Assembly (NCBI RefSeq): GCF_001640805.2
Contig: NC_066838.1
Location: forward strand, 11,805,132 to 11,869,131
Length of the DNA: 64,000 nt
DNA from: Lates calcarifer
Lineage: Eukaryota > Chordata > Actinopteri > Centropomidae
Direction of reading: 5' to 3'
In this document: positions 41,054 to 60,733 of the stretch, piece by piece
How the letters are laid out: each line of letters begins with the position of its first letter
How positions within the stretch are numbered: the first letter of the stretch is position 1
Position numbers and translations under genes: made by a program
Notes under the pieces: generated by a model
What the model saw: only the letters and a program-made list of their open reading frames with translations
Database searches by the model: none
Told to the model about the DNA's origin: nothing

Positions 41054-41068
41054 GGGGGGGGGGGGGGG
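41054..41068. repeat. Poly(G) tract, 15 bases
   Basis: An uninterrupted G run preceded by five As. Confidence 0.9.
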
Positions 41069-44000
41069 ACAGAGAAAGAGCTCTGCGGCCATCCATAGAC
41101 AAAGCAGAAGCAGACAGGACAAGTTTACAGGTAAATAGTGAGGAGCAGCTGGCTGGGAGCTGAGGCAAGCTTGGGTTTCAAAAAAAAAAAAAAAAAATCA
41201 ATCATCACAGACTCCTCCACAACAACAAAGATGTGGCTTATAACACAGCATTCACTTCACAGCACATATCTTATTTTGTATTAGAGCTACTTTACAGGCC
41301 TATACGAGCTTTCGTGAATACTGGAACACTAACACATAACCGGTGTATTGCTGAATGTCACGTTCAAAGACGTGCGGCTGCACAGGCACAAACAAATATC
41401 AAGTGAGCTAAGCAAGGTTTAACCTGACTTTCAACTCCACAAATGATCACACAGTGCTGTTTGAATATGGGCAGCTGATGACAGGAGTAATTTGCCACAC
41501 CGCTGATTTGAAAAGGAGCACTTGAAGATGACACACAAAGACAACTTTATTGTCATCTTAAAGAGGATCTATGAAATCAATGGGAGGAGATCAATGCCGT
41601 CTCTCCCCCTCTCTCTCACAGCACTTTACATAAGCAGCAATAACCATCACAGAGGCCATCATCGAGCTCACCGATTTCCAGTGCAGGACTCCCAGACACC
41701 TCAAGGCAACAAAGCTTCTCTCACTCCCATCAGTGCAACGGTCACATCCACAACTTCACATACAAGGAAGGAGGAGGAGGAGGAGGTAGAGAAGGAGAGA
41801 ACCTGAGGAGGAGAAAATACCTCAGGCAAGCCAAAGCCAGATAGAGAGGGCTGGAGGAAAAGGTGAGAGAGCGAGGGAGAGGGAGAGAGAGAGAGGTTGC
41901 AGGCGGCTAGCAGAGCGTCTTCATTAGAGTATAGCAACCAGTTCTGGAGCTGACTAGCCAAGCACTGTAGTAAGAGCTGCTCATCCTCTCAGTTAATTAG
42001 GATTTCTGCTGCTTCATTTTGGGGCGAGGGACAGGATGTCGGAGGCTTGATTGCCTTTTATTTCCCAGTCTAGCGGCTCGGCTGCCTCTGCTGCTTTATT
42101 AACAGGAGATCTTGCAGATTTACAGCTCCGCAGCAAACATCAGTTTCAATAATTACAAGAAAACTGTTAGCGGGGACACAATGAAACACATGCACCCACG
42201 TTTTTTCTCCCCCCTTCATCTCCGTCGTCACCATTGCAACGCCCCTTCCCTCCTTCACAGGATGTAATTTCCATAGATGTGCCCTTTTCATAATTGTATA
42301 TTATAAACACGTTAAAACACACATTGATTTGCCTCAGTCACACTTAGCACTTCAAACACTCGACGACTAATCCCTGGCCCGAAGGGCAAAGCAAATGCGG
42401 TGAATGTCACATTTACATTCAACATTCAAGCCTCTGAATTTGTGTTGTCACAAAACAAAACGGATGAAAGACGATTTACAACTGGCTAAATGTTGTACTG
42501 GTCAGAATCAGAATAAACTGTATTTCTCTGGAAAATCATCACATCAATTAATAGGATGAAACATCTTCGGAGATATATGGGATTACAAGAATAAGTCCTC
42601 TTACTAGCTTTATCTTTAGACACTGGCATCATGCCTAGAATTTGATTTTTCTGGCTGACAAGGTACATCTGTGAGACCGAACTGAATGCTGGTCTGAGCT
42701 ACAACTGGGAAGAGAAATAACAGAAATCATATTTTAAAGGCAACCGACGTCAGATCCAGAACAGAGAACCACACATTTCATTTGAATAAAATCAATAATT
42801 GTGTTGACTTGCACTGTATTGCCTTCCTGTCTTCTCATCTCGCTTGCTAATGTTTCTTTCATGAGCCAGCCCACTGCTGGTGACATTATAGCTACAGCAC
42901 TTCCACAAGTCCCCAATGGATCGGTGAAAATGGTTGGCGTAAAACACAATTAGTACGGTCCATATGGCTGCTAGTGGAGGAGGAGCAGGAGAGGTCCCAT
43001 GTGGTCTCTATAGAGGCCCGCTCTTTTGTTACCTTAAAGATCAAACTGTTGTCATAATAATGGGGCCATTTCAATTCCTGCTGCTTGGTTTTCGTAAAGC
43101 AGCACTACTTCAACAGATCCTCACATTGTGGAATGACTCTTGGCAAATAAATTGACCAACCTTGGCTGATAGCCTAATCAATAGCTCCTTCATCATGATT
43201 AATGGCTCATATTGGATAATGGGGAAATTTAATGTGAGGGGAGCGTTACTTCCTCATTTCAGCGCTCAGCCCTATCGATTGGTTATAACCTCACTTTTTG
43301 ACCAATGGAATGTGCTGATAAGAAAGCAGTGTGTTCGACCTATGTAAAGTGAGCACAGAGAAAATGATTTACTGTGCTTTAGGCGCGTCTCATTCACTGA
43401 TAGCTCTGTATGCCCGGCCTGACAAGCATTTTCTTGCCTGAGAAACGCAGACACCTTTTACTGAGTAGAAGCGAACAACAACAGCTTGAGGCAACAGATT
43501 TATTACAAATTGATCTATTAGATAGCACTGCTGTGCTTCGCTGTTTTCTCTCTTTCTCTCTCTCTCCCCCGCGCTCTCTCTCTCTCTGACAACCTTCCCC
43601 TGATGGTAGCTACAGTGTATCAGAGTGGAAGTGCTACAGTGGCAAATCTAAACCCAATCCTCAGAACTCATTTTCTCTGTGCTGGCTGCTGGAACAGGGG
43701 TACAGAGACAAGATGTCCATCCTTAAACCTTGTCGATCCAGCTCTAAGTCCCGGCACCTAAACTGAAGGCTCAGCAGGCTCAGTAGGTGCACCTCACCTG
43801 CAAGGGCGAGCAAGGACACAGTTTACCAGAGGCACCTCGTGAAGAGGAGAGTGGGGAAGAGCCACAATGTCACCGGGGTCATTTCCTTGACAGCTCCATG
43901 AACCCTGAGCTCACCACTGGCTTGCGTGCCGTCTCCATTAAAACATCAGTCACAGGTCTGGTCTCTGCAAACAAACTGTGCCTCATGTGCGCAGTCACAA

Positions 44001-45039
44001 CATCAGTGCAATGCCCGTATCAGTCAGAGAGGCCACAGAGCACAAGCAGCACATTGTAAAAAAGATGGATGAATGATTTGTCTCTTCCACAGTGTTAAAA
44101 ATCAATGTCCTGCATACCCAATATTGCACAGAAAAAAAACACAACATAACAAGCCATTACTGCCACTTTCATCAATGACAAAGACGTGTTTGTCTGGATA
44201 ACAGACAGCTGTTATTGACATATCTCTCTATAAAACAATCAATTAAATCAACTGCATCATTTAGACTTGCTAATCATGGTGGTTCTCTGATAATTATAAC
44301 ACCAAAAAACCAAAAAAAAAAAACCCATCAGATCTATACACTTCCCTTACATTTTGTCTAAGATCCAACACTATGGAGCTCAGCCTGAGGCAGGTCTATT
44401 ATTTCCCAAGCTAATGAGTGAAAACTCAGTCACCATTGCTTTCTATATTGGGTCCAATACCTCAATGGAAATCTTAATTGTCACAGGCAGGAATAGAATA
44501 TGACACGTTCCCTTATCCCTAAGGTTCAGCAAACAGAACAGAGGGTTTGGCAGGTTATGTAGCCTCTTTAACAATATATGTTTGTGCTGAAAAATACTGC
44601 TGTCAATAGCAACAATGAGTGCTGAAAGAAAACTGCACAGACTCTATTGTGCTCCTTCCCTTTAATCACCTCCATCTTTCATCTTTGCTACAGAAGAAAA
44701 AGAGCGCGCAGAGAAAAGGGCTATTGGCTTCCAGGATGGAGTAAATTTGTGTGTCGTTGAGGAAAATACAGGGGTGGGGGGCACCATCTAAGGATTCTGA
44801 AATGTTCAAGGGAGACTGTATATGTCTATGTAAACATCTTCAGGCAGGCAGCTGCAGGGGGTGCGCGCAGTAAAACACTGGTATGTATTGTTTGTGTTTC
44901 TGCACCACTAGCGCCATGCCGTGTCATTACATGAGGCAATCTCTTACCTAATCAGCACTGACACACACAGCGGCAAAGCACTCTTCCTCCTCCTCCTCAT
45001 CTCTCTCCCCCCTTTCTCTCCCTCTCCTCAGGGGCCAGC

Positions 45040-45260
45040 CAGCTGATCCTACACCATTTCATTTTTCATCTTTTACTGAAATGGCAAATGGCTGACTGTT
45101 ATTTTTGAACACTTTCAATTCATGCTTTTTGGCACTGTAATTGACTAAATGCTATTATTAGCTTATCATGCCCGAATACTGAAAAAATAGGCTACTGTTT
45201 GCATGCTAACGTGTGTTTTAACAAATAATTAATGAGACGCATGAGCAATCTAACAACATG
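45040..45260. promoter_or_regulatory. Enhancer-like unique block
   Basis: A simple-repeat-free block with homeodomain-type words (TGTAATTGACTAAATG, CTATTATTAGCTTATC, AATAATTAATGAG) and palindromic TGCATGCTA-like sequence. It has the look of a conserved non-coding element in a developmental gene intron. This is an impression from composition only. Confidence 0.25.
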
Positions 45261-46270
45261 AAAAACTCCTCGATACTAGTGACCAAAAAAAAGAAAGAAA
45301 TCAGCCGTGCAGTCACTATCATCACAACTACTTAATGCATTCATTGTCCTTTGTTTGCTGTTGCTTCACAACTCTTACAAACATTAGCCAAGCCTCCAGT
45401 TCCAGTTTCCACACTCCATTGTACAATCTCTCATGTACATAAATCACAGAGGACAATGAAATGCGGTGACTTACAACACTTTGCAGTCTCGTAGCCTAAA
45501 ACCCACATACAAAATTGAACAAGGCAAACATGGAAAATATGGAGAGAACTTTTTTTCTGCCTTTTTTGTACCTGATGAGCACCTGCTGAGAGGCTGGCAA
45601 CAACACAAAACACAATGTGTCTGATTAGTTAAGACGTGAATCCATGCCAAGCCAGCCCAGTGAGACACGGACAGCATATGCAGGATGAAGTGAAACCGAC
45701 TTCACCGTGACTGAGCTCACAGAGAGAGCAGATTTGATCACATCTAGTGCATCAAATACCACCAGCAATATGTAGCAAGACAGCTAACAATTGTTAACAC
45801 TGATAGCGTTTGCCAATACTATCTCCTTGGCACAATTGTGGAGCTGCAGAGCTAGGCCCAAATCAAAGAAAGATGAGATATGATGCAGCACACTTGGATC
45901 TCTTCTTATGAGAGGTGAAGGGAAGCTGTCAAAGAACACAAAACACATCCAGCATCTTGCCTCCTCTGACTTGCTGGGATAAGCCAGGAAGGGGGGGGGG
46001 GCATTTCTGCCAGTGTGCCCCGTGCGTGTCAGTCCAATATCTTAAAACAACACATGCAAGGCTTTGCTACAGCCAATTACCCAGCTCTTGGCACAGGAAC
46101 TGAAAAACATCTTTGGAGAACAATAAAGAGAGCTTGGCTTGTTGTGCGTGCTGTCAGTAAGTGCTGACAGATTGTTATTTTTAATGAATATACAGCACTT
46201 GAATGGCCCATCAAGAGGTCTTTGAGCGAACATTGCTCCTTTGTTCAGAGCATTAATTTTCTATGTAACA

Positions 46271-46303
46271 GCTAGATATCTTGCAATGAAATTGATATCT
46301 AGC
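46271..46303. repeat. Perfect 10-bp inverted repeat (hairpin)
   Basis: GCTAGATATC (46,271-46,280) and GATATCTAGC (46,294-46,303) are exact reverse complements with a 13-base loop. Beyond a 2-base bulge, ACAG and CTGT extend the stem. Confidence 0.85.
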
Positions 46304-49300
46304 ACTGTGAAAGGAAAAAGCTAAATCAGTTTATCCACTGCTTCCTTATTGTCCACCTCCTCTTTGCTGCAGCTATGCATAGTCATTAGGATATAAATAC
46401 GAGGCAACACACTTTCTTGATTACAAATCTGAAGGTGCTTGATTTCACATCGTTTCCTGTGTTGGCTCTTGAAAGCAGACTTTTCACTGTTCGCCTACCT
46501 CTACTGCCAACATAATTTCATACTGTATATGAAATCCCTGAGCAAAACAGTCTTGAACAAAACAATAAATCAGCCTAATCACCCTTCTTTGAAACACAAT
46601 AGCCTTGCTGAAGGTAAAATGTCTTCTTTAAAATACTGGCTAGCCACACCGATGAAAGGGTAAAGCACCATCTCGTGCCGCAACACAATGCCACAATGCC
46701 TTAGCATACAGCATGAAGTAGCTCTGAGACGAGACCCGGGCATTATAATGGGGAATCATCTTTCATGACAATTCATGGTGAAAGAAAAATGTAGTGACGG
46801 CATCTATGTGAAAAACAGCAAGACGCCATTCGAGCACAGCGTGTCAACATTGAATTCCTGAGCATGTGTATTGACAAATCATCCAACAAAGAGGTGTCAG
46901 GGCACGGTGAAAAGGGATTTTCCTTAACATTGTCTAGCCCTCCCTTTACCACATATTACTCACAGGGAGCTGCCATTGCTCAAACACACATTAGTCATTC
47001 AAGGAAAATAGCAGGGTTATTACACTTCTCTTATCATTACTCTGCTGCTACTACAGCCACTGAGCTAGATTAACATTCGATGGATGGGGGTGTGTCAGTG
47101 GATATGAGATTCAAAGTAATTTTACCCACTGCTGCTCTTGAGATTCAAATTGAAACACTATAAAACATCCTAACCTCGTCTGACCCCTGAACTAACCAGT
47201 TAATGTGGATTAAAAAGGACTTTGCACATTTATACAAAATAAAAAAGCCACATAAAATGACCTCGGAATAATATGAAAGAAACTAACTAAAAAAAATACA
47301 CCACAAATGTTCAGTTTTAAGCCATTTTAAATTATCCTCTTGGCTGAATCTAAAGAATTTCCCTTCTACAAAAACCATAACCCAAACATTAAGGTGCTTT
47401 TCTGTCATAGTTGTGCTGAAGTAGTAATCAACGTATAGCCTGTAATGGCAGACCTCCATAACCTAACCTTGCAAGTTTATAGTCTAAGTGGCAGTTAAAG
47501 AAAATCTAAATCGCAACCACTTAAGCTCCTGGCAGACATGAAACCCACTAAAACATCAGACGTGCCATATGCAAGATGTATGGAGCTAAAACATTTGATC
47601 AAGGTGCTGTGTTAGTCAGACCTGCAATGAACAGATACAGGATATGCCCAGGGAAATCTAACGTCTGACTGAACAGGTTGTGGTTTAACTGGTGTATTTT
47701 TTCACAAAAATAAAGGCAAAAACAATGTTGCAGTACGCCTTACAAAATATTACTGACCATATGGGTGTGTGTGTGTGTGGGTGGGAGAGGGGTGGGGTGG
47801 GGGGTTCTTACTTAACCCTCTAGTGTAACAGATATTGCAGACGTGCGAAATGTGCATGTGAACCTTGTTTTTCAGTTCAGTGACCTCTCTCTGCAGTGCC
47901 ATGTCATTATCAGGAAGATTGAACAGGTGGCAATGATAAGATAGATCAAGTATAAAAACCTGTCCATGTTCAAAGAAATTAAACATAATGTGGTGCTGAG
48001 CATATCACTGTTTTACAATGCAGCACTCCCAAGATCTCAGGTAAATTTTTTAAGATTTCCTTACACTCAGCCTAATATTGTGGCACTTTGACAAGTAAGG
48101 AAATACAGGCTTTGTTGTTAAATTACATTCTTTCAGTTAACTGAAAATAGCTTGGCATTTATGGAGCAAAACAAATGTTTTTTCACTCCTTTGATCACTC
48201 AGCATAGTGTATATTCATTAGTTATGGTGAAGTCCACAATTGTGCAGAGCTGTGTAGTCTGCAAGGCATAGGAAAGTGAACAAGTCAGGAGTGAGTCATA
48301 AGCCCTCAATAAAAATAAATCACTAGCGTGTAATGGCTCTGACTTTTTAAGTTAGAGAAATTAAAATGGGCATAGACCATCTTTTGAGACTTATTTTTTT
48401 AGACGACAGATGTTTTCTGTGGCCAAAGACAAAGTCAGTGAATCCTCCTCTGTTTACTATTTTCAAACTTACAGTTCATAATAACTTTGACTAACCACAT
48501 GCAAAAATTTCACTTCACTGTTAAAAGCACAAATCCAGCCATAATTGTACCTTACATAGTCACTACTACATTACTACTCAAGTGTTTTGAACTACTGAAC
48601 CTGCCAGAGGTGAAAAGTGTTAATGCCAATTCTGCTGGTTCTATTTGTTGACAAATTTCCCCCATGGGGATTTTACAAGCCTTGCATTTTTTTATTTCAA
48701 CAGTCAACACGAGTGTGCCGTTAATCAGTGTTTGCTTTGTTTAAAACCAGCCCAGACCAAACTCGTCAACAGTCTCAAACTGTAAGCTAGATAACAATAA
48801 TTGAGCACAAGTCAAGCACACAAAGACAGCAAGTTAGCTTCGCCGGCTAATGTTGCCATGGGCTAATGACAATAGCTGAATGGGCTCAGACTACTCCCTG
48901 CAACAGAGACACTACACTAGGTGATTCAAAATGGCAAAACGCTTGCTATGAGATACTGCAAGGTTACGTACACATTAAATCCTCAAACCGTTTCATAAAA
49001 TGAAATCATTATGTGAGTGCAGCATGTGCTCTGCGCTAACCGGTGTCAACGGGCTGTTTGTATCCAGACATTACACTGCTCCTAGCTGGCATTCCCAATC
49101 AGTGCTAGTCACTGGCGCTAGCCGCTAACGTTAGTTCATGGTAACCAGCAACAGCAAGGGGCAAACAAGTCTATCAGCTAACGAGCTAGCTGATGCTAAT
49201 AGGCAAATTAGCCAAATGGCTAGCAAGCAAGAGTGTACGTTAACAGTCCAGCGTTTACAAAGTATCCCCTCATATATTTGTCATTTCTTCTTCGTTTGCT

Positions 49301-49351
49301 GATGAATGTCAAAGGCAAAGAAGACGGCTGGTTGAAGCTCACAGCACTTAC

Positions 49352-49600
49352 CTTAAAGAGCTTGATCTACAACATCTGTGATTTGTTTGATGAGAGACTG
49401 CAACAACAATAGTAGCAGCAGCAGCAGCAGCAGGGGCAATTAGCCAACGTTAGTTAGCCAAGTGTCGCCACTACAGAGAGTAGCACAGCAGCTGCAATGC
49501 CACCTGTATGTCTTTTCTTATGTAGCTACAACGGCACGGACCACGTTTGAAATAATGCTGTCATAAATGATGGACTTGAGAATAAAGAGGGAGTAATCGC
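49352..49600 (-). other. Putative non-coding first exon of the left-hand gene (rere candidate)
   Basis: A perfect minus-strand donor AAG|GTAAGT has its GT at 49,350-49,351. The sequence above it looks like a 5' leader: a CTG/CAG tract (49,415-49,433), no long frame, and flanks rich in GCTAACGTTAGC-type words often seen near fish promoters. In vertebrates the 5' end of RERE, a nuclear-receptor corepressor of the atrophin family, lies beyond the 3' end of ENO1 on the same strand, which fits the orientation here. No RERE coding sequence is present in the window, so the identity is inferred by synteny. The upper limit is a guess. Confidence 0.45.
49415..49433. repeat. (CAG)6 trinucleotide tract
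   Basis: Six CAG units on the plus strand, read as CTG in the putative minus-strand first exon. Confidence 0.9.
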
Positions 49601-49959
49601 TGCCGGGATGCACAGACTAGTGTATGTGAGAGGCACTCAGCATGACAGCATCCTTCTTCATCTTGGGGTGAGAACAGTTGGGGGGTTCTCAAAGTTCAAC
49701 CGGTAAAATATCGTCACCCACTGGTCAAAGATGGGAACATCCACCAAGAGAGTCCTCAGGGTGTCTGTGTGTCTGTAGCAACACTTGGTCTATCTTCATC
49801 CTTAAAAACCTGTGACACTGCCAGACTATATTTGGATTACCAGTGAACCCAGAAAAAAAAGATAACATTCCTAATGCCTAAAGGATGGTCTGAGTGAATC
49901 ACTGTATATATATATATGGAACTGAACTGGAAAAGGGCAATATCACAACATATAATTAC

Positions 49960-50350
49960 ATAACAGAATAGAGTACGATATGCAGTTATTGTCTCCTGGA
50001 GAATATATAGATTATATATTGTAAATAAAAGGAAAATAGTTTTGCATATGAAGATCCACAAATGAGGTAGGCTACTGGTAAAATAGAATAGAACGAAATA
50101 GAATACATCTTGGAAGATTTTGATAGATTGCAGCATTAAATATTAGTAAATAATCTAATTTGTGTTACATATACACAGATGAGCTAGAATAGTTGTAAAT
50201 TTCATAAAAGAACAGAATAGAACAGAACTGAATATAAGTTTCACCCGAGACAGTAAAACAAAATAGAACAGCAAATGACTGTAAAACAATAAAAATGTGA
50301 AAACACTAACATCGATTAATCACACAGTAGAATAGAGTAAAATAGAAGAG
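49960..50350. repeat. Degenerate AATAGA-rich tract
   Basis: Words such as AGAATAGAACAGAA, AAATAGAATAGAAC and AGTAGAATAGAG recur irregularly. It looks like a decayed simple or minisatellite repeat rather than a tandem array with a fixed unit. Confidence 0.5.
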
Positions 50351-50464
50351 AGGTTTCATAAGAAAGCAGTAGCAGACTGTCATGTAATATAGAGTATACA
50401 AGTGTTTCAGAGCAGCAGAAACATTTATTGCAGTTACTGACACTTGGATGCAGTTTGCTCAGTA

Positions 50465-50474
50465 GCGCATGCGC
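50465..50474. promoter_or_regulatory. NRF1-type palindrome GCGCATGCGC
   Basis: The perfect palindrome GCGCATGCGC is the core NRF1 recognition sequence, usually found in CpG-rich promoters. Here it stands alone, about 900 bp upstream of the putative minus-strand exon, with a few other CpGs nearby (50,480-50,505). Confidence 0.45.
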
Positions 50475-50969
50475 ATTATGTATTCGCGGTATCTTCTCAG
50501 CGCTGCTGAATGAGAGAGGATACACAGTGAAACCACTGACCTGTATGTTTTGGTTATGTAAAACTGTGAATGTGTTAATAATTCTTGTCATGTAGCGTGA
50601 GCCATGCGGTGCAGTAACTTAGACCCTCAAACTCTATAATGGGCTTAATGAGAGTCGCACAGGGATTGGACATTATCTGTTTGATCGATTAGTGAGTTCT
50701 TCCGTTAAACTAAGCTGTAATTAAATACAGCAGCACTTCTGACATGAAAAAATACACCAAACTGTACTGTATAAATAAATGTAAATGGTTTCATGGGTTG
50801 CTATTGATTTAAAGGTTACAAAGTCCTGTCACTTTCATAGGCTTTATATTTTACTGTTATTATCACAGTTAATGTACGAAACATGAAGCCTTCAAGTAAA
50901 CTTTAAAATGTCATATCTTTGTGGTGGGGGGCTGTCTTCTTGTCAGGGAAGTTCACTGCATATATATGA

Positions 50970-50983
50970 CCACTAGATGGCGC
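50970..50983 (+). promoter_or_regulatory. CTCF core motif, forward
   Basis: CCACTAGATGGCGC matches the CTCF core CCASYAGRKGGCRS at all 14 positions and is followed by AGG. It lies in the spacer between two genes, a usual place for an insulator or loop anchor. Occupancy is inferred. Confidence 0.6.
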
Positions 50984-51833
50984 AGGTCTCAAAGAAAAGA
51001 AATTCAGCATTGCAGTCTTAGAGAAATCCATGTATAGTCTGTATACTCCACACTGGTATCAATTTATGAGTCACCCAGATTTATTCTCTGAGAGGCTTAA
51101 CTTTATGTGAAAACCAAGAAAGATGGGGTTCACTCATTTGTCCCAAAATGAAATCTGCAACAACAGAGAGAGGACTTTCCAGATTCTCTAATACATAACA
51201 GGAAGTGTCTTTGTATCAGTGATTAGTAATACATCTCCTTGGTGACGGCTAAACAATGGAGGCAGGTTCAGACAGGGTACGAACAGAGTGAATTGGTATG
51301 GCACAGACCCAGCTGGCAATCCCCCCGTGGTACCATACCACCGGTGAATAGACACTCATTTATCTTGGCAAGGCTCAGTACAGAAAGAGCTCGCGCAGAG
51401 CCTCTGGATTCTTTTACCCAGGGGGACAGAAATGGTGTCTCAGAGCACAGAGCTCATGTTTCTGCCTCTCAGTGGTGATCAGATTACATCGCACACTTCA
51501 AACAGGCAGGAGCAGATACTGAGCAGGACACTCTTTACTGCAGATACTCTCACTTTATCTGCAAGGAAGCTTTGAATGAAAGCTTTAAATGATTTATAAT
51601 CATAACCTTCAGTAACTTGTCAGTAATATTTATGTGCTACAGTACGCAAATAGTACTATGAACTAGAAATTTCAAAACAGATTTTTTTTCTTTGTCCTGT
51701 CCCTTGGGTCTTGTTACTGATGAAATTAAAACCCTTTGACTTGATATGGGAAATAACATTATGAGATTAAAAATAAAACATAAATATGTGAACACGAGGG
51801 TAAAAAAATCACGAAACATTTCAAACTATACTG

Positions 51834-51839
51834 TTTATT
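51834..51839 (-). terminator. eno1: eno1 poly(A) signal AATAAA
   Basis: TTTATT on the plus strand is AATAAA for eno1. It is the only canonical hexamer I see between the stop codon and this point. A T-rich and GTGTT-containing stretch follows just past the expected cleavage site near 51,812, as expected for a downstream element. Confidence 0.75.
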
Positions 51840-52271
51840 ACATTATTTCTGCCAACGCTTACAGCAACACAAGACCTTGTCAGATGCGACACATTTCACA
51901 TACAGTGCTCTAACCACTGCTCAAGGCAGAGCCACACTATAGTTACAGTAGCTCAAATACTTAGTAGAGGACCAAGAATCACTACAACTCACAAGAAGCT
52001 AAACAAAAATCTCTCACACAGTTACACAGACACAGACATAGGGACCGACACTAATCAGGAGCTAAAGCATAGTTTGAGGATGAGCTGAACTGTGGTCGTA
52101 CTGGGGCGTACTGCAGCTTATCCATGCCACAGACCACAGACTTGGACCTTGGATTTCAGCAGTGTTCTCTCCATCTTTTCTCCAGACAGGGCAGGCAACC
52201 TAGCGTGGCGTATATGTGTGGGGGTTATTTATGAGCAATGAACACACAGAGGCCCAAGGAGGAAGACTTGC

Positions 52272-58550
<6,279 letters not shown>

Positions 58551-59860
58551 GGTTCTGGATCTGCAAATGAAACGACAGGAGAGAGACATCAGTACAGTGC
58601 TGTGCCACAGGCCAACAGGCAGACAGATGCTGGTTACCTTGCACTGTCACTTACTGAATTAAAGCTTCAAGTCACAACAGTGACTGGGCAAAAACTGAAA
58701 TGCTCAGTGACAAACTCTGCGACAAAATGCAGTCTAATTCAGAGCTGGAGTTTGGCAGACAGAGCAATAAACCATCTTATGAATTCTCTAATTGAACATA
58801 TATATATGTTGGCTGTGCACACCACCTCAACCAACTGATGTGGGCTGGCCTGGATTGCAGAGATATTAGTCACAGGAAGGCGTGGCTTATGCAGCAAAAA
58901 AACCTCTGCAGGTCCCTTCAGTTTACTTAATATATCTGATTACAAAACACCATTTCAAAATGCTTGCAAAACAGAGTTGAGAGCACTGCTCTTAAACAGT
59001 TAAGTAAGAACTTATGATAACAATAGTGAAAAGTAACCATAAGAAATGATAACTGAGCAGCTCAGCACAATACATATTTGACTTCTTTTTGTCTAAGTAT
59101 CACTGCACTCTCATGGGGTACAGGACTCTAATCTGGCAGTGGAGTAATCTCAGCCTTGGTTATCTGTCCAAATTCCAGCAGTGGAGGTCAGAGAAGGTTT
59201 TAAGCCAGACTGTCTGGCCCTGACACCCGCTGTGCTATTGATTTTCATCTGTTTTATCTAAGTTGCCCTGAATCCATTGACTAACTTACACATCTACCCA
59301 CTCTGGATGTCTGAGTGAACCTTTGAGTGCAGCCTCCACAGCTGAGTCTGAGTGGAACTACAACAGGAACCAATGGAAAATCCACTGTCCTTAAAAGTCT
59401 GTGTGGAAATTTGCCACTGGCAACAGTCAAGGGGCAAAATCACTAAAACACAAACACACCCTGTTCTTCAGCTAAATGGAAATATTTTACAGTTTACTGG
59501 GGCTGGGTATCCGACCTCGGTACTTGTCTGACACTGATCGAAATGTGTCTCTGGTACAGAGAATTTAAAATTGTCCATTTGGTAAGGCTTGCATAGAATG
59601 TGTGGTGAGAATCACAGTCTTGTTTACTTATTCTTTAATCAGATAGTTCTTAGTTTCAATCTGATTTTTTCCAAGTTTAAGCTGCTTCATCCTTTGTTTT
59701 GTACAGCTGTTTGTGTTTATACAGCATAAAAGAATTTCAGTGGTTAAAATGAAAATTAGGGTTTTATAGAAAAAATACGTTAATATTTCTAGAAAGGTAC
59801 CAATTTGGCATAGGAACTGAAACCACCTCTACTGACTTAATATAACTTAAATAGATATAT

Positions 59861-60050
59861 TAGTCAATTAACCCATTAACTGGCGATAATCTGTCAGTAT
59901 CTGGAGATATCTGAAGAAGACTTTAGGAAACTGTGTGTGTGTATTTACAACTATTTTCTGACATTTTATAGAGAAAACAATTCATTGAATCAGAGAGAGA
60001 GAGTAATCTGCAGAGTAATCAATAATGGAAATAATTGATCGTAACAGTCT
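59861..60050 (+). mobile_element. Decayed palindromic teleost repeat, copy 4
   Basis: This stretch keeps the 3' part of a common teleost non-autonomous repeat: CTATTTTCTGACATTTTATA, then degenerate runs of ATTGAATCAG, GAGTAATC and AATAATTGATCGT. Its relatives are at 28,038, 31,147 and 34,738. The class is probably a non-autonomous DNA transposon; I do not assign a database name. Confidence 0.6.
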
Positions 60051-60682
60051 TTGCAAACACTGAATATACAGCATATTTCTGTTGTGAATGTTCACACACA
60101 GTAAATTTCTACTATATTTTTGCTGCCAGGTCATTGCTCCTACTTGAAAGCAAGAAGGTAACCTGGCAGCACAAAATGGCACCCACAGATAAATAAATAA
60201 TTAAGGACTGGCACCTGATATGACAGAAGGTATGTAAGTTAGGATTAATCCTGTATTGGGCTGTATTAGAGTATACCAGCAAGTCATTTCTGTGTATTAA
60301 TAATCACTTAAATAATTATTCATAAGAACAATAATACTTTTAAAACTGCAGTAATGAACTTACAGTCTACTAACTGAGTGACTTGGTTAGAACCACATGC
60401 ATCTTCTGGAGGTCTGCTGGGTAAAGAGATGACTAACCCATCTCTTATACAGAAACCCTGAAGCTTGTGTAATCTCGCTACTAGCAGTAATTTTCCTTTA
60501 TCCGGTGGACACACCCCCATGTCTGCTGCATGCAACTAGTAGCTCAGTCACCGCCGGACCCAGCAGCATGTGTAACCTGTGGCAGTATCTGACATGCCAT
60601 CGCACCCTTTAAGGTTGTAATAGCGATTCTTTAACAAATGGGAAAAGACTGTCTGCTGGAAGTTGGGAGTTGCAACTTGACG

Positions 60683-60684
<2 letters not shown>

Positions 60685-60729
<45 letters not shown>
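60685..60729. repeat. (CA)n microsatellite, about 22 units
   Basis: An uninterrupted CA run in eno1 intron 1, about 340 bp inside the exon 1 donor. It is likely to be length-polymorphic. Confidence 0.95.

Positions 60730-60733
<4 letters not shown>

Larger units (their letters stand above)
35010..49050. other. Long non-coding stretch, probably rere intron
   Basis: No recognisable coding exon. The first 6 kb are very rich in simple repeats (CA, GA, poly-A, poly-G); from about 42,000 on the sequence is mostly unique, with several enhancer-like AT-rich blocks. Confidence 0.5.
49600..51815. other. Intergenic spacer between the putative rere 5' end and the eno1 3' end
   Basis: About 2.2 kb with no convincing coding exon. 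It holds an AT-rich stretch with scattered AGAATAGA-like words (49,960-50,350), an NRF1-type palindrome (50,465-50,474) and a CTCF core motif (50,970-50,983). Confidence 0.6.

Noticed and set aside
1..49000. Search for RERE coding exons, such as the charged DKDKDK/DRDRDR N-terminus and the BAH domain
   Set aside because: No frame on either strand shows these sequences, so the rere assignment stays an inference from gene order.
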